DNA from: Ferroglobus sp964463865 | GTDB taxonomy: Archaea; Halobacteriota; Archaeoglobi; Archaeoglobales; Archaeoglobaceae | Length of the DNA stretch: 8,075 nucleotides | Assembly (NCBI GenBank): GCA_964463865.1 | Contig: CAYXDX010000071.1 | Coordinates: forward strand, 1-8,075 | Direction: 5' to 3' | Part shown: piece by piece, positions 6,527-8,075 of the stretch | Numbering within the stretch: position 1 is the first letter of the stretch | Layout: each line of letters opens with the position of its first letter | Notes under the pieces: generated by a model | The model's input: only the letters and a program-made list of their open reading frames with translations | The model's database searches: none | What the model was told of the DNA's origin: nothing | Translations under genes and position numbers: made by a program

Positions 6527-6667
6527 AGAGTTCCAGAATCGGTAGCTGACACCATTCAAGGGAGAGCATCTTATACGGTTGCTTCTATGCATTATTTGGC
6601 TAAGGTAAAACAGGCAGATGAATGGTATGCAAGAGTTGCTGATAAGTTGCTGGAAATTCTTGGTTAA
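6527..6667 (+). pseudogene. C-terminal relic of an archaeal tyrosine recombinase (integrase)
   Basis: A 46-codon open stretch between stops (TAA 6524-6526 and TAA 6665-6667) reads RVPESVADTIQGRASYTV followed by ASMHYLAKVKQADEWYARV and a helical tail ending in EILG. The pattern P-x-S-V-A-D-x-I-Q-G-R-A, then H-Y-L, then A-D-x-(W/Y)-Y, is that of the extreme C-terminus of archaeal phage/plasmid integrases, where Y in HYL would be the catalytic tyrosine. The ordinary family residue before IQGR is Phe; here it is Thr. No start codon or catalytic Arg/His boxes lie upstream. The only ATG (6587) would give a 26-residue product. This is a pattern-based match without a search. It ends just before the promoter of the antitoxin gene. 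Confidence 0.55.
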
Positions 6668-6674
6668 GCAATTG

Positions 6675-6682
6675 TTTAAATA
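6675..6682 (+). promoter_or_regulatory. TATA box of the antitoxin-toxin pair
   Basis: TTTAAATA lies about 29 bases before the ATG at 6708, the usual archaeal spacing for a leaderless or very short-leader transcript. It starts 8 bases after the stop of the integrase relic. Confidence 0.5.
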
Positions 6683-6707
6683 TTGAAAAGGAATAATGAA
6701 GTAATGT

Positions 6708-6935
6708 ATGCCAAAAGTTGTAATAGAAGTTCCAGAGGGTGTTGATGAAGAGAAGATAAAATTCTGGATAGCTGAAGGAATAAGTAAGGAGCTACTCAAG
6801 AGAATCGTTCTTGATGCTTTAAAATCCGGAGTTGAGATAAATTTTGAAGAGGCTCTCGAAAAATTCGAGGAAGCGAGAAAAGAAGCTTGGGAGGAAATTA
6901 GGGAAAAATACGTCAAAAAAAGGTTGATTGAATGA
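6708..6935 (+). CDS. Probable antitoxin (VapB-like) of a PIN-toxin pair
   Basis: This 75-residue protein starts with a short beta segment, PKVVIEVPEGVDEEKI (2-17), and continues as two charged helices ending in EEALEKFEEARKEAWEE (47-63). This resembles small archaeal antitoxins that begin with MPKVVIEVPE and pair with PIN-domain RNases. The N-terminal half would dimerise and bind DNA, and the acidic/basic helical tail would wrap the toxin; this is inferred from the family pattern. Its stop overlaps the toxin start (ATGA), the usual antitoxin-first layout. Codon use is more AT-rich (AAA, GAA, ATA) than in the lipid operon. It probably represses its own promoter, but no operator repeat is evident. 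Confidence 0.72.
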   Translation: MPKVVIEVPEGVDEEKIKFWIAEGISKELLKRIVLDALKSGVEINFEEALEKFEEARKEAWEEIREKYVKKRLIE

Positions 6936-7396
6936 GACTCGTCATCAACAGCAGTGTTGTTTTCACCATTATAATAGCTGGTGAGAAATCAAAAGCTTTT
7001 AGAATTATCAGAGATTACGACATAGCTCTTTATTTTCCAGAAGACGGATTGTCGGAGTTTAAAAAGCATAAAGATAAATTAAAGGGATATTCCAAGGAGT
7101 TCGAACTGAGAGCTCTCTTAGCTTTTTCCTTAATTCACGTCATCCCATTCGAAATTTACGAGGATAAAATACCAGAAGCTTACAATATAGCCCGACAGTT
7201 TGATGAAAAGGACACACCTTTTGTAGCTTTAGCTTTAAAGCTGAACATCCCAATCTGGACAAATGATAGAAAAGTGATCGAATACAGTTTGAAAACCAAC
7301 AAATACCAAGCTTTAGATTCTGAATCCTTAGAAGATCTGCTGAAAGGGATCGATGATAATGAGGTCAAGCAGAGATTAACGAGAAAGTACCTTTAA
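6932..7396 (+). CDS. PIN-domain protein (probable VapC-like toxin) with Asn at the first acidic site
   Basis: This 154-residue protein has the order of a PIN-fold RNase: RLVINSSVVFTIIIAG (2-17), the LSEFKKHKDKL helix (40-50) with E42, a DEKDTPFVALALKLN segment (91-105) with D91 and D94, and IPIWTNDRKVI (106-116) with D112. These match the PIN group whose members typically open with LVVDANVLFSALI. Here the first conserved Asp is Asn (N6, codon AAC) followed by SS. E42, D91, D94 and D112 remain, so the metal site may be weakened or inactive. It overlaps the antitoxin gene by 4 bases. It could be a working toxin of a variant family, a detoxified relic, or an RNase needing only the remaining acids. 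Confidence 0.8.
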   Translation: MRLVINSSVVFTIIIAGEKSKAFRIIRDYDIALYFPEDGLSEFKKHKDKLKGYSKEFELRALLAFSLIHVIPFEIYEDKIPEAYNIARQFDEKDTPFVALALKLNIPIWTNDRKVIEYSLKTNKYQALDSESLEDLLKGIDDNEVKQRLTRKYL

Positions 7397-7412
7397 CAAA
7401 GTTTTCAGCTTC

Positions 7413-7835
7413 TCAATCTATACACCCCAGAATTTTCAGTATATCCTCTACTGATCTCCTCCACTCGACACCCATCCTTTTTTCAATTTCTTCAAGAAGC
7501 TTGGGTAACACTTCTTTCTTTATCCCCCATCGAGCATAGATTGGGCATTTATTGGATGTGTATCTTCCATTTTCGCTTAACCCAGTCATTGTTTCTGATT
7601 TTCGCTTTAATATATTATTAAAAAAATCATAAATATATTTGCTTGCAGGGTGCTTTTCCAGATTTAAGTAAAAGTCTATATCGTATACCTTCCTTTGGGT
7701 TGACTCAGCAATAACAAATTCAAAACTTAACACATGCTTGTCATCAATAAAAACTATACCTTCAATAACATACGCTCTAATAGTTCTCGTTCCGCGAGAG
7801 TATGTGTCTCCAGGTTCTCTAAATTCTAATTTCAT
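7413..7835 (-). CDS. Uncharacterised 140-residue protein beside an IS remnant
   Basis: I do not recognise this protein. It begins with a beta-rich half (RTIRAYVIEGIVFIDDKH at 17-34, then LSFEFVIAE) and ends with helices, including EVLPKLLEEIEKRMG (108-122) and a second helical tail. It has no signal peptide or membrane segment, and only two cysteines. The start is the ATG at 7833-7835. An in-frame TAA lies two codons upstream, inside what looks like the end of an IS element, and no ribosome binding site is visible. The true start or native promoter may therefore have been displaced by the insertion. It is convergent with the PIN gene, 16 bases apart. Low GC and its position suggest acquired DNA. 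Confidence 0.6.
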   Translation of the reverse strand: MKLEFREPGDTYSRGTRTIRAYVIEGIVFIDDKHVLSFEFVIAESTQRKVYDIDFYLNLEKHPASKYIYDFFNNILKRKSETMTGLSENGRYTSNKCPIYARWGIKKEVLPKLLEEIEKRMGVEWRRSVEDILKILGCID

Positions 7836-7860
7836 AGGTTTTTAACTACAACTTCCACAC
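7836..7860. mobile_element. Probable terminal end of an IS1-like element
   Basis: The end of the transposase relic (stop at 7846-7848) lies only a few bases from the next gene. IS1-type elements carry short terminal inverted repeats right after the transposase stop, and here the plus strand reads GGTTTTTAACTACAACTTCC from 7838. The partner end is outside the window, so neither the repeat nor a target duplication can be confirmed. Confidence 0.3.
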
Positions 7861-8074
7861 TTTATTTAAAATTTTTGAATAGTGTTCACAAATTAATTAA
7901 GTTATTTTGATCGATTTTCTTGCAAATCTTGGGTTATCGTTTCTCAAAGTCAAGAACAATCGTTCTACGTGATTATTTTCTCCTTTTTACGATTCTTTGC
8001 TTGTATGAGATTAAGTTATAGGCATCCCAGCGATCGGTGTAAAAGATTGCTTTTTGCTTGCGGGAATTGACTTC
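7846..8074 (-). pseudogene. IS1-family transposase, broken C-terminal part
   Basis: Read leftward from the window edge, one frame gives KAIFYTDRWDAYNLISYKQ, the FYTDxWxAY motif of the IS1 (InsB) DDE domain, up to 7976, where it meets a TAA. One base over, from 7983, the frame gives NNHVERLFLTLRN then NPRFARKSIKIT, which matches the IS1 pattern N-x-x-x-E-R-x-x-x-T-L-R and the following ARK(T/S) box. That frame meets a TAA at 7897-7899. If read through, LICEHYSKILNKVWKL reaches a TAG at 7846-7848, about the distance at which IS1 transposases end. One frameshift and one stop therefore interrupt it. The IS1 programmed frameshift lies much earlier, between InsA and InsB, so these look like decay or sequencing errors. 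The upstream part is cut by the window end. Confidence 0.75.
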
Positions 8075-8075
8075 T

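Noticed and set aside
6457..6707. A tRNA or att core that would explain the integrase relic
   Set aside because: No cloverleaf, T-loop GTTC-type motif or CCA end could be read in either strand here.
6431..6916. A 161-codon open frame on the minus strand
   Set aside because: It runs antisense through the integrase relic and the antitoxin, is rich in Ser, Phe and Ile as mirrored AT-rich coding frames are, and has no recognisable domain.
7180..7368. A 62-codon minus-strand frame inside the PIN gene
   Set aside because: The PIN motifs lie on the plus strand, and the antisense frame shows no independent features.
7836..8075. A CRISPR leader or repeat region
   Set aside because: The AT-rich stretch is explained by the IS1-like transposase relic, and no regularly spaced repeats are present.

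Overview
The window looks like part of a chromosome of a hyperthermophilic euryarchaeon, most likely an Archaeoglobales member (Archaeoglobus, Ferroglobus or Geoglobus type). The evidence is four enzymes of archaeal ether-lipid synthesis, archaeal TATA/BRE promoter elements, leaderless-looking starts, and AAG/AGG/AGA/ATA-rich codon use. The genus is inferred from the sequence, not from a search.

Bases 1-3444 hold two divergent transcription units around a symmetric promoter near 707-730. Leftward runs carS (CDP-archaeol synthase), followed by the first codons of a probable pyrE cut by the window edge. Rightward runs a tightly packed unit: a radical SAM protein of the tetraether synthase (Tes) family, nicotinamide-nucleotide adenylyltransferase (nadM), an O6-alkylguanine-DNA alkyltransferase (ogt), and an unknown 73-residue protein.

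Bases 3407-6456 hold a leftward operon read from its promoter near 6479-6489: geranylgeranylglyceryl phosphate synthase, a UbiA-type digeranylgeranylglyceryl phosphate synthase, a DUF2148 iron-sulfur protein, and a NOL1/NOP2/Sun RNA cytosine-5 methyltransferase. Its genes overlap by 4 bases or lie a few bases apart. Its last gene overlaps the end of the rightward unit tail to tail. Together the two halves encode both ether-bond-forming steps, CDP activation, and probably the tail-to-tail coupling that gives membrane-spanning tetraether lipids.

From about 6490 to the end the DNA changes. It is AT-richer and carries mobile-element debris: a C-terminal relic of an archaeal tyrosine integrase, an antitoxin/PIN-toxin pair whose toxin has Asn at the first acidic position, an unrecognised 140-residue ORF, and the broken 3' end of an IS1-like transposase. 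I read this as an accessory patch beside the lipid operon. No CRISPR array, tRNA or rRNA was seen.
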